Shown: one piece after another, positions 36,584 through 49,386 of the stretch
Layout of the letters: every line of letters begins with the position of its first letter
How positions within the stretch are numbered: position 1 is the stretch's first letter
Assembly (NCBI GenBank): GCA_014904985.1
Contig: MU128910.1
Span: forward strand, 548,521 to 612,520
DNA length: 64,000 nucleotides
Direction: 5' to 3'
Origin: Hydnum rufescens UP504
Taxonomy: Eukaryota > Basidiomycota > Agaricomycetes > Cantharellales > Hydnaceae
Notes under the pieces: generated by a model
The model's input: the letters and a program-made list of their open reading frames with translations, nothing else
Databases searched by the model: none
What the model was told of the DNA's origin: nothing
Program-made: the position numbers and the translations under genes

Positions 36584-37872
36584 TCACTTTTTAGAAATAA
36601 TACCGACTACCTTCGCAGGTACCCGGCCATTAGTGAAGGAAGGCGTCGCAGAAAAGGGATTCTGACGCTTGAGGGAGTTTCGTAGGACTGTGGAGGCGAG
36701 TGTTGAAGTCGAAGAGGCCGGCGAGGCAGAAAGAGCCGAGCGCGGCCGCTTTCTGGGGGGTACGTCCAATGCTGGGATCGTGGCCCGTTTCATCCCAGAC
36801 GAGAGGGAAGCGGGCTTGTTCAGACCTAGCGAACCAAATTGGGAGTCAAACGTTTTCCGCCTAACATCTTCTTCTCGGATCCATTCTCTGCGCCGCGCTC
36901 CCACTCCTCCTTGGCTTCCTCTCTCACCTCATCTTCCTTGATAAGATCGAGCTCTTTTGGAAGCCCGAACTTGTCGCGTAGCCCATCCTCTTCTGCTCGT
37001 ATCCGCGTGTCTGCCTTTTTTATTTCGCGGAACGAGCGGCGCAATTTGGATGAGAGTGCGTAGGGATCCGCGTTCCGTCGATCAGAAAGGTCTGCTAAGG
37101 ACGAAAGACGAGGCTTGATTACGTTGGTGAGATTCGACTCTGCTGCTGTAGTCTTCTCTACCGAGGCGAAAGCATCGGTGGGTCCAGAAGAACTCCCGTT
37201 CGTCTCTGGAAGAGGATGGAAAACACCAGTCAGTATCGTAGAGCATCGAGCGACGCTTATGAAACAAGAGCGCCGTTCACCGATGTTATGCTTACCATGC
37301 GCAGGAAACCCGCCATTTTCTTCCGGATCCCAGTCTTGTTCCTGTTTACGAGCCCCAGATATGACTACATACGCAGTATTCTGAAATGGAGAATTTGAGG
37401 GTCGTAAGCTACGTTCACTTGGGTGACAGACTAGATCACGCCCAGACGCACCTTGGGGTCAGTTTGAATTTCGAACCATCCGTCACAAAGATGGCATTTG
37501 CAGCGGAATGAGTAGATTGGGGTGGTGTAATAATTTCCGACTTTCTTCTTCTCGGCATTATAGCGTACACCCATTCCAATGTGGTTATTGCATGTCAGAC
37601 TGTAGAGATACCAGTGAGTGGAATCTGTCTGCACGTATAAAAGTGCATCAAACGTACCACCAAATATTGAAGGGAAGCTCGAAGCGGACAATGAGAATTC
37701 CCTTGTCAATCTTCCGTGCTCGGTCGCCTAGTGCATGCTTGCCATGATATGAGTTGAGCGTTACATGCTTCTCTGGATCGAAATCAGGGGGGAAATAGCG
37801 ATTGAAGCCCTGCCTGTAGCAGATAGCTAAACAAAATGGAGCCTTGTGCGCAGGGTACAACAGTACTTACAT
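36584..37872 (-). CDS. CCDC130/Saf4 splicing factor (Cwc16/Yju2 family)
   Basis: Spliceosome-associated protein of the Cwc16 (DUF572) family. Exons, high to low: 37872-37871 (only AT), 37813-37658, 37599-37452, 37380-37296 and 37205-36584. The start codon itself is split: AT joins G across the 37870-37814 intron, whose donor is GTAAGT, producing MQGFNRYFPPDFDPEKH, the standard N terminus of fungal members. Next come ALGDRARKIDKGILIVRFE, CLTCNNHIGMGVRYNAEKK, GNYYTTPIYSFRCKCHLC (the CxxC pairs bind zinc) and EIQTDPKNTAYVV. Near 36905 the frame breaks by one base: EEAKEEWE must continue as ARRREWIREEDVRRK, which needs one extra G. With it the protein is 337 residues; without it translation ends at about 36829. 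Confidence 0.87.
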
Positions 37873-38236
37873 GTCGCTTGCGCACTCTGGCCGCTGCCGC
37901 AGACTCAACTACCGGATGCAGATGGATGTAATCCGTTCAGCCAGTTGCCAAATTTCGTTTCACACATATGCAATTGCCTTCTTGAAACCGCTGTTGGCCA
38001 GGAGATTCATTGGTGTACGCTCGGACCCAGCATCGATCCTCTATCTCAATTTGGCCTGATTCTGGGATACGCCTCAACCGGCTCCATCAGCAAACTCAAT
38101 TGTACTGCGGAGGCTCCGAGGTCTTCGAAGCGCCGGCAGCTGGCCTCCAAGACTTCGGAGCTTCCGAAGCACAATTGATTTTTCTGATGTTAGCGCACCC
38201 CCTCCTCCGCGTTTAAGCATCCTTGGATTGGAACTG
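37873..38236. other. Divergent intergenic region with a GC-rich hairpin
   Basis: 364 bp between the start of the CCDC130 gene (minus) and the acyltransferase (plus). An imperfect inverted repeat, 38108-38130 against 38145-38167 (CGGAGGCTCCGAGG paired with its near-complement CTTCGGAGCTTCCG), could fold into a stem of about 23 bp. Its role is unknown. Confidence 0.45.
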
Positions 38237-40024
38237 ATGAACAACACTACTCGCGAGTCTCCAGCATCAAGGTACTACAACTTTCTGCTTGAGCGAGATC
38301 TCAATGATGCCTCGGAATCTTGGCGATCCAAGGAGGTTGCATTTGTCACCCCCGAACTCCCTACAATTGCTGGCCCGATAGAAAGGCACCCACTGCTTGG
38401 AACCGATCTCTTCCTAACTTTGGTTGTGTGTGACAAAATGGTTATTCTGATCCCATGCTCTGTGTTGAACCCCATGGCTGCTGTAGATCCAAAACTGTCA
38501 TATCGTTCCCTCAGTTATCGACATCGACAAATTCAAGATCGCTCTCTCAAAGACCCTATCCGTTTTCCCGACGTTTGCTGGAAGAATCCGTAATCAAGCT
38601 GGACACTGGTGGGTATGTACCGTCCTCACAAGCACTTTTTGGTCAGCCATCGTGATGGCCTTGACAGATTGACCTGACCAACTCTCCCGTCCCATTAACC
38701 ATCGATCGGAGTTCGACGTCTCCGCTTCCTGAGGATTGGGTGGTGACCGAAAGACACCTTTCGTCTTTCATCGAGCCTCTGAAGGTGACAACAGGAGAGA
38801 TTGTTAACTATGATGAGCCTCTCGTATCGGTCAAGCTTTCATTTTATCCTGGATCAAACCAGACGGTCATTGGCTATATACTCCCCCATATGATCTGTAC
38901 GTATACATCTTGACATCCCAGTTTCTCACTTGCGTTACCTAACCCCCATGTCGTGAAGCCGATGGCTATAACACGATGAGATTCGCTCAAACACTTTCGA
39001 ATTTCTACCAAGGCATTGATCTTCCTCGCCCCGTGTATTATACTCCCCAGCCTTTCATCACAACTCCCACGGCTCCAGCTAGTGATGCATCTTTCGTTAC
39101 GCCCACTGCCACCGATCGGGGAATCGGAGACGGCTTTCTTCGTCTTGAGGATGCCTACGGGATCTATGCAGACGATCACGCGAGAAGTACGCCAGTCCGC
39201 ATCCGCATGACTGCTTCGCAGTGTCTGAGGCTGAAAGCGTTGGTTAAAGAGCAAATGGCGGCCGACAATACCACCTTATCCGTAAAGGAAAGCATCTCAC
39301 GTCAAGATGCAATCTCTGCGTTCTTGGTGATGACCTTGAATCGCTTCCTCTCGAGGCCTATCACCCACGTCCAGAATCTTTGGAACGTATGTTTCATCCT
39401 TGTGTAGATTTAATAACCGAGTTACCGATTGTTCCCCCAACACAGTGGCGTGCTTCCGCAGATCCCATACATGTTGGAGGAAACGCGGTCAGAGCGAATG
39501 TCACACCTCCGTTGGCCCCCGACCAGCAGCAAGATATGGCCAGCATCGCATTTGCGATCCGTCAGACTCTCATGCTTAATCGATCCTCAGAGGTCTTCAG
39601 GGTTGAGGCTCCAATCATGCAACGGCGCTTGTTAGATCACGCTAACCACGGTGATTTGATATTCGTACCTGCACGTGAAGGTAGGATCACCATAAATTCT
39701 AATCTCCAGTATGTATTTTTCGTTCCGTGAATTTTCCTGGAATGTACCTCTCACTTTGGATCTTCACCTCGCACCTGTAGTTTTGACTGGCATGCAGCAC
39801 ATTTTGGATTCCCTGGCCGTGTTCGATTTCATACGGCATGGTATGGTGATCGTAGCGTTCGAATCTTCCAGTCCAATCCAAACATAGTCGATGGAAGCGC
39901 AATCGACTCACGTCAAGGTTTAATAGATGTAGTATTTCGAGTGGTCAGTGGGATCAGAGACCAGGTTTTGGAGGCTATCGAACGCGACTTGAACGCGCTT
40001 GATACCCAAATAGCGGTGAAATAG
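38237..40024 (+). CDS. BAHD-type acyltransferase (transferase family), frame break in exon 1
   Basis: CoA-dependent acyltransferase of the BAHD/transferase superfamily, likely cytosolic; substrate unknown. Exons: 38237-38612, 38668-38896, 38959-39386, 39446-39708 and 39781-40024. The catalytic HxxxD motif is assembled across an intron: HMI ends exon 2 and S-DGY begins exon 3 (HMISDGYNTMRF). Other family features: GTDLF near residue 57, FPTFAGRIRNQAGHWW, ISRQDAISAFLVM, GGNAVRANV and a C-terminal FGFPGRVRFHTAWYGDR that stands at the usual DFGWG position. Exon 1 is one base too long (or two short): between AAVDPKLSYRSLS and VIDIDKFKIALSK the frame shifts near 38515. A splice with a donor at about 38423 would also keep frame but would delete conserved sequence. 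Likely length is about 510 residues. Confidence 0.8.
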
Positions 40025-42061
40025 GGATTATATCATGGTAATCCCTGTTGAGCATCGCCTGCGTTCTTGGTGTCACTCGAACAAGTGGTGCCTTATTAAA
40101 TATCGCCGTGATGAAACGACGTGTGTACTCAGACACAATAAACAGTTGTACGTTTGCTAGGAATAATCCAAAAACGGCTGGAGATAAAACAACACAAAGC
40201 GCCCCTATCTGCTATTTCGTATCTGGCTGGATACTGCGTCCAGAACCGAGCTTCTGACATTCCGCCCTCAATCTTCCAGGGGTTTCCAATTTCTGAATTA
40301 TACAGGCCCTGGGGGAGGCGGGAGGAAGCTCACTGCTAGGGGAAAAAGTTTCCAATATCGTAAATGGAACTCAAGCACCAAGCGCCCTCTTAGGATAGAT
40401 TTTCTGTCCGGGACCCGACGGACTCCCCCAATCCCCCGTAGACTGGGGGACCAGGCTGAGACCAATCAATCGAGACACTTGGTTAAGGTTCCCTCACAAT
40501 TGGTCTTGTCCAAGATACTTCTGTCATTTATTGGACCTCGGGTGTTACGCAGTGTTTGGAGGATAAGAGCCCCTATCTAATCCTTGATCCAAGAGGTACG
40601 GTGATAGTGCGCTCTCTCCCCTGTCTTGGTAGTATACTTGGTCTGAAACCTCATTGCTTACTTACTAATATCTTAGATCAGAAGAGGGGCCTGTTGCTTT
40701 ACGTCTTCAAATCTTCAGCAACGACGTCAGTCTTCCACAGGGTATCAGGCCTGCTCCAACTGATATATTTACCCTAGAACACCATTTCTGAGCCTTCTGT
40801 GACCAAAAATGAGGATGGTCACCCAACGGTTGGGTACACGGTATATACTGAGCGTCACAAAACCAGTTTGACCATCGGCGTTCGTCTTACTTCCTTTAAT
40901 GTTTCAGAAACGAAGCTTGGATCGAGGGGGTGATTCATGTGAATTCCACGAACAAAAACGCCAATGCAGGGACAAGATCTAGCCACCGCTGATATCGAGT
41001 GCCATCATCCGTTTCCTCATTCCACCCATTACAGTAAACACGTGGTTGGAATGTGCGTCAAGTTGTTTTTGGTTCTGCCGGAATTCAACCCGTTGCTGCG
41101 GTGATGACCCTGGGTCAATCCGATCTATAGGCAAGTGGAAACTCCGTAGGCTAAGCACAACCAATGTAAAAGGCATATGGCCACGCGACACGACCTATAT
41201 CGCCACTGAATTCTGGCGCGTCTTGATTATGGCTCAATCCTCTGATAGAACTACTATCTAGGCGTCAATTGCTAAGGAAGGAATGCAAAGAAGCACGGGT
41301 TAAGCAAAGATACCCAGAGGCCGAAGTACTCCGGAAGGTGTCATCATAAACTCACCTTATGTACGCGCTATCCCAAGGGGGTTTACAGCGCGTGGTAGTC
41401 AAAGCCTCGTGTTTGAAATCAATATGCACCACGGCTCTTGTGAGGTGTACACTCACGGCAACGTAAGGCACGAGAGCGTTTGTCGATCTGAAGATTTGAC
41501 GATGGAAGCGACGCAAGATTGAGTAGTCATCGAATCCAGAACCCACAGCCTGGGACGCTATCCTGGGAGCAGCCAATAGGGAGATGCCTGAGAAGGGTGG
41601 GGCTGCGAGGAAGCTCTTTCGACACCTAGCTGCCCGTGCTATCGGACCGGCAGTTTCCGATAGATTGGCACCTACGCGCCACACATCTTTCAAGCCACCT
41701 TCAGGCATCAGTTTCATCGTTATCTCCCTTGTTTTTGTACGCAACCTGCTCCTGGCATGTGGCGCAGCCACATGTCTTTTGCAGCTTTCTGAAGCTACTC
41801 GAACGTGTCGACCATTACGATGCGTCTAGCATCCTCGGAAGGGACGAGCTTAGGAGCTTCGCCGACGACTCCCATGGTTCGAAGGTCGCCACTAGTCATC
41901 CCTAAATTCAAATTTCGTCTAGCCGCTCAAGATAAATTCTTCAATACCTGGCAGAGTGGATCCTTTACCATCTCTGACGCCGACGATTCCCGCTAGCCGT
42001 ATACCAAATTCACCGCCGAAATTATCCCCCATTCCTTCAGGTAGTTAAAAATATTGTCTTC
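40025..42061. other. Unresolved coding fragments upstream of the 5-phosphatase
   Basis: Plus-strand pieces look protein-like: around 40.68-40.78 kb (GPVALRLQIFSNDVSLPQG), 40.79-40.92 kb (DGHPTVGYTVYTERHKTSL) and 41.78-42.0 kb (FLKLLERVDHYDASSILGRD, then FKFRLAAQDKFFNTWQSG). They sit in different frames and I could not join them by clear splice sites. The 41.6-42.0 kb pieces could be N-terminal exons of the phosphatase that follows; the 40.7-40.9 kb pieces may be a separate or broken gene of unknown family. Confidence 0.4.
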
Positions 42062-45000
42062 ATGTGCCCGTCCTCTGACTGCACAATATGCTTAGACCCA
42101 CCGCCAACAAATGTATTTGCACGGTTACAAGCATTGTTCCCTCACGGAGATACCCCAGTCCATTCCGTCGATCCACCTAAGTCTCATGTAATCCCATCTT
42201 CTGGTCCCAATTCTCCGGCTCCAAAGTTGCTCAAAGTCCGCATTATATCGTGGAACATGCATGATTCTTTACCCAAGGTGCACCCCCATACATCTCTCAA
42301 TAATGTATTTTCGTGTAACGTTCATTATTTGTTCCCAGGGAGACCTTGAAACTCTTCTTAGGCGTTGTCCCTCGATATCATCCAAAGCTGGAGCCCAGTG
42401 ATAACATTCCTGACTTCGGAGAGGATGAACAGCACCCATATCATATCGTGGTCGTGTGAGTCATCCCGACCATAGTTCATCCATTTCGGACGATATTTAA
42501 AAAATCCCAATGCGTGCTGTAGTGCTGGTCAGGAGTGCCCCTCTGTCTCTGGCCTACCCATGGCATTTGGGGCGGGCTATAAAGTGGGTTCTGTCCTTGA
42601 AAAAGACAAGGAAAGCGGGCCCATAAGAAGAGGAAAGGCGAGGATGATAAACGACTGAATTCCTCTCCTCGCGAGACCCTCCCTCTCCTCCCGCCAGATC
42701 CATTCTCTCCACCAATGGGGTACTCTCCTAGCACCACTAACTTGGACAGCGCCACCAACCAACCTCAGCGCCCCTCACCTCCACATCCAGGAGGGTGGTC
42801 ATCCGTCCTAGAAGACTGGTTTGTGCGCGGGGTGGGTTCCGTTGAGGGTGCTCCAAGTATAGAGGATGCGATCGCATCAGAACAGCCATCTCATTCATCC
42901 AGGTGCTGGTCTGCCTCCGGGTTCTGGAGCTCCCCATATCAGCAGAGCACTTTCGGATTCCGCTATTCACGGACATAACCAATCCATCGACTTGTTAACG
43001 GATGCGGCGAGGAAGACTACGGGGCAAGGGGCAAACCGTCCTGATCACGCTCCACAGGATGGATCTTCTGAGAATCCGAATCTCCCTTCGTTGGCATCAT
43101 TTCAACAACCACTCGGTTCCTACGAACTGGCCTGCAAAGAGCGCATGATGGGTATCTATCTTGCTGTATATGTTCATCGAGACGTCATGCCTTTCCTTCG
43201 AGGTCATTTATATTTGGTGGATGCGAAGCTCTTGGTCACTCATGTCCATATCTTCAGGTACCGACAAGGATAGCGTTACTGCAGGATTGATCGGCGGAAG
43301 GCTCGGCAATAAGGGTGGCGGTGGGTGTCATTATTTCAATAAAGGTTCAGATCCCAAGCTAATTCTTTTCCAGTCGGCATAAGCCTCAACATCGCTGGTA
43401 CATCGTTCCTGTTTATTAATGCACATCTCGCGGCACACGAAGGCCGTGCACAACTACGTATGGCAAATTTGGCCAAGATAAAGGCGAGGGGACCTTTTTG
43501 AATCACGAGAATCGAGTCTGATGTGTGACTTACCGTAGGCTGAACTCTCTCTTAACTCTTATCTCGAAACAGATGATCCTCGGTCTCTTGCTGAAGGTAT
43601 TGATACTCATGATCGATATTTCTGAAGGTACTCAAGGGTGTCCTTGGCAGACATAACTGATCAATTCGATTACTCATTCCTGTGTGGTATGGTCTTGCCA
43701 CTGGTGATCTCTCCCGGTCATCCTGACTATTTCTGGCATCACTTCAGGTGATCTCAATTTTAGATTACAAGTTTCTCGTTTACATGCCGAGTGGCTCCTC
43801 TCTCGGAAGGGTGAGTTGTGCCACGCTCTGTCCTCTTCTGTTCCATTCGTAATCATCATCGTTCCCCAGAATATGGTCAGGCTCTGGAGTTTGATCAATT
43901 ACGGGGCTTAATGCGCTCCGGACAGTTCCCAGGGTTTGGGGAGGGCCCCATCAACTTCGATTGCACATTCAAGTATAATGTACCGGGGAAACATGCGCAC
44001 CATCAACTCAGTATGCGCAACGCAATCAAACGAACACGTGATCATCTTGACCGCGACCGACGGAGGTATTCCACCAAAGCTGAATTGACCGACATTGATC
44101 AGTCGGTAAACGAAGATGTAGCTGAAGGCATCCCACCTGTAGAAGAAGATGAAGCAGAGGCTGCTAATGGTTCGGGCGATGAACCAGATCGTAGCTCTGT
44201 CACATCTACTTTTCGGGAAAGTTCTTTTTATTCGGGCAAGGACACAGCGGACATGGATCACAACGACTCCTGGGACAATGAAGAATACCCTCCCTTCTCC
44301 TCTGCTGGCCAGAATACCATCGCGAATGCTCGGATATCTGCTCCCAGTACAGCAACGGCTCCTCTGGCGATTAAAAAGATCCTTCATCATCCCACGGCTC
44401 AGAAAGCGAAGCGAAAATGGTTCTCGCTTGTGTTCAAGGCACGGTCTTCAAGCACACCTGTCGAATATGAGAGCGAGAGAATCCTTCCTTCTCAAGAAAA
44501 GCACATCGAGGGTGGTTCCCCCACTAAACCTCCTTCCAACTGCAATCCAAATAACATTAGTACAGTGAATGGCGACCTACCGGTCCGAATCGGCCCAAGC
44601 CGGTTTCGCACGGAAGTCCATCCAAAAGTGCCATCGCGGGATTAGGAACTGTGGCTTCTGTGGACACGGCCAATAATGTGATCCCCAAGCTTCTTTCCCC
44701 CACATCTGGTTCCTCGCGCGAGGGCCACACCGTTCAGCATATCTCAGCTCGATCAGGCTCTTCGAAAACCCCACCCTCGAAATCAAAAGATCGCGATTGT
44801 GGTGAGGATGACGAGACATCTCATGGAGTATACGATTCATCGTCCAAACAACGAGTCCCAAGTTGGTGAGACCATCCCCATTAGAGATTAACTATATGTT
44901 CATCTCGTCTCTTCAAGGTGCGACCGCATACTTTTCAAGTCCACAGTGGTCCCCGATCCAGAAGAGGAGATCATCGCCATCGCACATCGTGGCACTCGAG

Positions 45001-45734
45001 GCTATCGTATGGGCCAGTTTCTGGCGAATACATTTTTCCATCGCACTTCTCGTCCCAGGCGGGATTCCTCAGTCTCCAGTGCTTCATCAGCTGACAGCAA
45101 CTACAACTCTTCAAGGGGCCCATTTTCCTCCAAGCGAGGAACATATGGCCTCCCTAGTAATCCTGGGCACGCTTCAAGTTGGGAGGATTCTATGAACCTT
45201 CCTAATCCAGATCCCCATCGCCACGTTAATGGGATAGCAATCTCCCATCCCCCAAAGACCCATGAATCGCTTCCCCTTTTGCCGTCCCCCACGCTTGTCA
45301 AAACTCCGACGATTCCACCACCGACGGAATTAAATAATGATTTCGCTCGGTATAGAAAACGCTCATTTTCTTTCACTTCCTTCCCCTTGACCCCTTTCGG
45401 TCTTAAAGTCACTCCTCCAGAACCTGCCCGAACTTCAGGTGCAGATCCCTTGCCCACCTCTGGTCCTCAGCCCATCCTTGTCCAACCCGGACCAGCTTCA
45501 TTAAGGGAGGCGACTCCTGCTCGACGCTGGTTTTTTCCGCGTGGCATAATTCCCTCGGGTGGCGGGATACTATCTCCAGAGGACCGTCCATCGTCTAGCA
45601 ATTCGCTAGCGCGACGAAAAGGCGAAATACGTTGCCTGAGTTATAACACCCTAGATGATCAGGCCATGGCCAGATTGCGGGGAAAATCTGATCATAGACC
45701 AATCATTGGGACGTATTCAATATGCTTGGAATAA
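42062..45734 (+). CDS. Inositol polyphosphate 5-phosphatase (IPPc domain)
   Basis: Mg-dependent 5-phosphatase of phosphoinositides or inositol phosphates (endonuclease/exonuclease/phosphatase fold). Domain order: KLLKVRIISWNMHDSLPKGD at the N terminus, VAGQECPSVSGLP (metal Glu), a long disordered insertion (42.6-43.1 kb), ERMMGIYLAVYVHRD, GLIGGRLGNKGGVGISL, FINAHLAAHEGR, DYSFLCGDLNFRL, FDCTFKY, a second long insertion (about 250 residues), VPSWCDRILFK and KSDHRPIIGTYS. Clear splice junctions include 42277/42339, 42455/42523, 43202/43258, 43320/43374, 43596/43651, 43686/43748, 43810/43870 and 44865/44918. The 43484-43538 intron begins GCGAGG, a GC-AG candidate. After GDLETLL (near 42360) there is one extra A. 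Frame continuity in the two insertions needs short introns or indels. The true start may be upstream. Confidence 0.85.
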
Positions 45735-45994
45735 AGTTCGAGCTCTGATTAGTCTGCTGCAATGGATGGATACGATGTAACAATACCGAGCACTGCACAG
45801 TAATACCCTTGTACCTATTACAAGTTATTCACTTCTCTACATAATTAATTCACGGATTTTTCATTCCCGATCTGGCTCTCTGTTCTCTGTATTCGGCTGC
45901 CTCAATTGAGCACTAAATAACATGGGTGCCAGGGGTGTGAAGACGAAATTCTTGGTCGGTCTCTCGCTTTCGAAGGACTTGACTCGAAAAATGC
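45735..45994. other. Convergent 3' region
   Basis: 260 bp between the converging stop codons of the 5-phosphatase and NOM1-like genes; nothing else visible. Confidence 0.5.
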
Positions 45995-48900
45995 TCATGC
46001 AGAAATATCTAATCCTACACGTATTGTCTCCTTTGTAACATCAGTGGCCCACACAATCAACCTTGCCATCTCCTCTGTCTGGGTCAATTTGTCCAGATGA
46101 CCACGCGAGACGAATCGGTACATCCCCTGCGCAAGAGCGGTGTGATGCGTAGTCAGTTTTAGGAACAGTGATTCCACTACTTTCCGGTCTCTGGTTGCGG
46201 GCAAGGCATCGGCAAAGCGGTCGGTGACGGATAGGACGGGCGAAGGCGTCTGACTACTTAGAAATAGCTGGGCGAAAAAGTGCTTGAAGAACATTTGACC
46301 CTGAGGGCGTAGTGTTGTGAATTCAATTGCCTATGAGTCAAGAGTGAGAAGAGGGCTCGGGAGGATGAACCTCAATAGAGATACCTTAAGGATGGAGAGC
46401 GTGGTGCAACCTTTGGCAACCCACCAAGCATATGCCCGAGCCACATTCTGTATCTTAGCCGCAGGCACAGATTTAGTTTCACCTACATTCCCGTTATCTT
46501 GAAGACTTTGCACCAACGCCGTGCCACCAACATCACTCTCGCCGAGATCACGAAGGAAGTCCCATAGACAATATTGCAAGGTCACTTGTAACGAATGGGA
46601 TGTGCGACATAACTGTTGCCCCACCATGGCGTAATACGGATTGTATGTCCTTTCCTACAGTTGAGTCTGTTCAGTAAGATACACATGATATTTGCATAAT
46701 GAGATCTTATCACGTTTCCACAGCAATGTACGACAACCCGGATGATTTCGCGCTGCTGGATCTCTGTTAAATTTAGTTGACTCATCCTCTCGCATGCATC
46801 GACGTAATCCTAACAAGAATAAGATATAGGTAAAGAAGGGAAAGAAGGGAGGGGTGCTCACATCACTGCTCATGAGAACCACGAAGATACTTCGTCGGGC
46901 ATCTGTGTTCATACCCTGCTTTCTTGCCAGTCTGAGTAGAGTGCCCTCTGTGTCATTCGGGCTGACACCGGACCCCAGTCCGTTGTTCCTTGTTATCGGG
47001 TTTCGCGTCTACCAGCGGATCGCCAGCCCAGGCAGAGCCCACGAGCCACCATTTTCCCTTCTTATCGGAAGAGTGCAAATCACCCAACGATACATGCAAA
47101 GGTTCATGCGCAAGTACTATCTCAGAGAAAGTCAGTTAGGGGCCAACGCCTCCGGCTCAAATAGAACATACCATGATGCTTCTTGGCCAATCCGGATAAA
47201 AATTTGCGCAAACGGTTGACCGACTCACTGCCAACCTGCTGAGCTGATGAGTGCCTGATTTTATTGTTCTTCAAATTGACCATGGTCTCGATCATGAATC
47301 GAATCCGAGAACTGAGTGGAAGACAAGGGCTCAGTCGATGCTGGACGAGGTTTATGGAATGGCAGACCTTAGACTGCGGGAATCTTTGCCAACTACTTTT
47401 GTCTGGACAAGTTGCACGATATCCTTGAGAGCGAGGGGATCATCCTGACGAAGCTGAGAGCCAGAGTCTACGGGGACAGAGTGGGGCCTGAAAAAGATGA
47501 AGTCAATCAATTTAAGAGCACTCACTTCGGGTTATTTTCAGTAATAGTTCGACATTGATCTCATTTAGAGTTCCAGCAAGAAGAGCCCGAATAAGATCAT
47601 AAATTAAGACGCAAGAGATCACTTGAAAGTTGTAGAGCTCAGAGATGAGAACGATCAGATTCATGCATTCTTTTCCTTGATCTTCCTCGCCAGGTTCAGA
47701 ATGGTTAGTGCCAGGAGCATGCAGACTCAGGGATGCGTAGTGGAACTCGTATTTCGAGATGCAAGTCTCCACAAAGTGCGCAGCTAAATCAGACATTAGG
47801 GAGTGTGGCTGATAAGATGGTTTCATGGAATGCCCACCAAAGTCGATACCGACGAGTTTATGGAGACTTGCAACAAGGGTTGCGTGCAGTGTCACGTATG
47901 AGTCGAGAAGAGACGAACGAGAAGATACTCCATTAATAATCAGGGATGTAATGTTGGTAGTGACATCTGTAATCGTGGGTTATTTTATTATCCGTGAACA
48001 TTACGACGCCATGGTGACTAAGGCATACCATTTCGACGATTGACACGATAAAGAGCCAAAACTTCAGCAAGGAGATTTTCGATATTTTGTTCGCTCATTC
48101 TGGGAGATACGCGATGAATTGGACAGTCTGTACCGCGGAGAATAATCTCACCGGTTGAGGAGACCCTTGATTTGCCGCCGGAGCTTGAGCACTTCCGTAT
48201 CTTCCCCATTCTTGGGTGCCCTGAGATGTGGAGGAACGTACCGACTGTCTAAAAAAATGTGAAAAGAGAACAGTGTAATGAGAGGATCGGCATACCCTCG
48301 GCCAGAAGAACAGGGAGGGTTGCCATAATGTGGTCTGCTGCTGATTGGATATTCGACGAGCGCTCATTTGGCAGATCTTCGCCGTCCTGATCGACCTTAT
48401 CGTCACTACTATAGTCAATCCCATCATTACTGAGGGAACCGTATCCCGTATTATTTAAGTCGCTGGACTCCACGGTTTCTCGGTGCAGAGAATGCTCGAG
48501 GACGGACGTTGAAGACGCCCCACTATCGAATTCTTCGCGGCCTACCTCATCGTTCGTTTCTTCACTCATCCTAGACGCCACCTTTTAAGGGGCTAAACGT
48601 AAATTCTCAAGGCCCATAATCAGATTGTGTCTGGAAAACTGACGGGTCTGGTCGATGTTTCAGCCAGAATCCGGTCGACGTCCAAGAGCAATTCTTCAAT
48701 AACATGGATGAAGCTGTTTCTGAAAACACGACAATTAACAGAAAGACATTACCATCTAAACCATCCTGAGCGAAATCGGCGCCATAATGGTTTGGTCCTC
48801 TGCGAGAGGATTTCTTGATTCCTAATTGGCCCTCTAGCCATGCAATCTTCCTCGTCTCTTCTCTCTCCGCTCTGTCAGGAGCTTTAACTGAGGGATCAAT

Positions 48901-49386
48901 CGAGAGAGTGGTGGTTTTGGAATTCGGGGTCTTTGATTTTGGCAATGCAGAAGTGACCGTCGCGTGGGGCGTGATATTGGTTTTCGCACTAGACACTTTT
49001 TTAGAAACCTCGGGAGAGAGTCGAGGCCTCTTGCGAGAGGCTTCTTCTCCCCGACTTTGAGGCGCCTTTCTCTTCGGGAGGTGTGGATTAGGGCTCTTTG
49101 CTGGAATAGCTGAAGACGATGGAACAGGATGCGAATGGTTTTGCGCCTTCCGTTGCTTCTTTGCTTCTCGTTCTTGCTTACGAGCCTCTTTCCGACTTGG
49201 ACCCCGTTTCTTCGGAAGTTTGACTAGATTAGTCGGCGAACCTAGAAGAGGGCTACAGTCAAGATTTGGAAATTGCGGTCCGCCATGTGGAGAGAAACGT
49301 CCGCATCAATTACCTTCATCCGCTTTGATTTTGTCTAGAAGCGATTGGGGTAAAGTAGTTGTCGAGTTGGAGGTTCGAATTGACAT
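45995..49386 (-). CDS. SGD1: NOM1/Sgd1-like nucleolar protein (MIF4G + MA3)
   Basis: Nucleolar factor required for 40S ribosome biogenesis in yeast and animals. The start is the ATG at 49386 (exon 49386-49314, then 49241-48753). Order of features: basic Lys/Arg-rich N terminus (RKEARKQEREAKKQRKAQN, then KKSSRRGPNHYGADF), an acidic stretch (DGIDYSSDDKVDQDGED), YVPPHLRAPKNGE and LRRQIKGLLNR at the MIF4G entry, the MIF4G helices (SSRSSLLDSYVTLHATLV, ISELYNFQVISCVLIYDLI, IRFMIETMVNLKNNK) and GKWWLVGSAWAGDPLVD. The MA3 domain follows (MNTDARRSIFVVLMSSD, YVDACERMSQLNLTE, IIRVVVHCCGNERTYNPYY). It ends with the MFFKHFFAQLFLSS region. Two joins are uncertain: near 48.7 kb and near 46.98 kb the frame needs a one-base change or an unseen intron. 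At least ten introns are inferred. Confidence 0.87.

Noticed and set aside
42832..42902. Certain frameshift in the first disordered insertion of the 5-phosphatase
   Set aside because: A short intron (donor near 42836, acceptor ending at 42902) would also join the frames, so I do not claim a break there.
44550..44660. Stop codon inside the second insertion of the 5-phosphatase
   Set aside because: A GT-AG intron from about 44559 to the GATTAG near 44646 would remove it; RNA evidence is needed before calling it a mutation.
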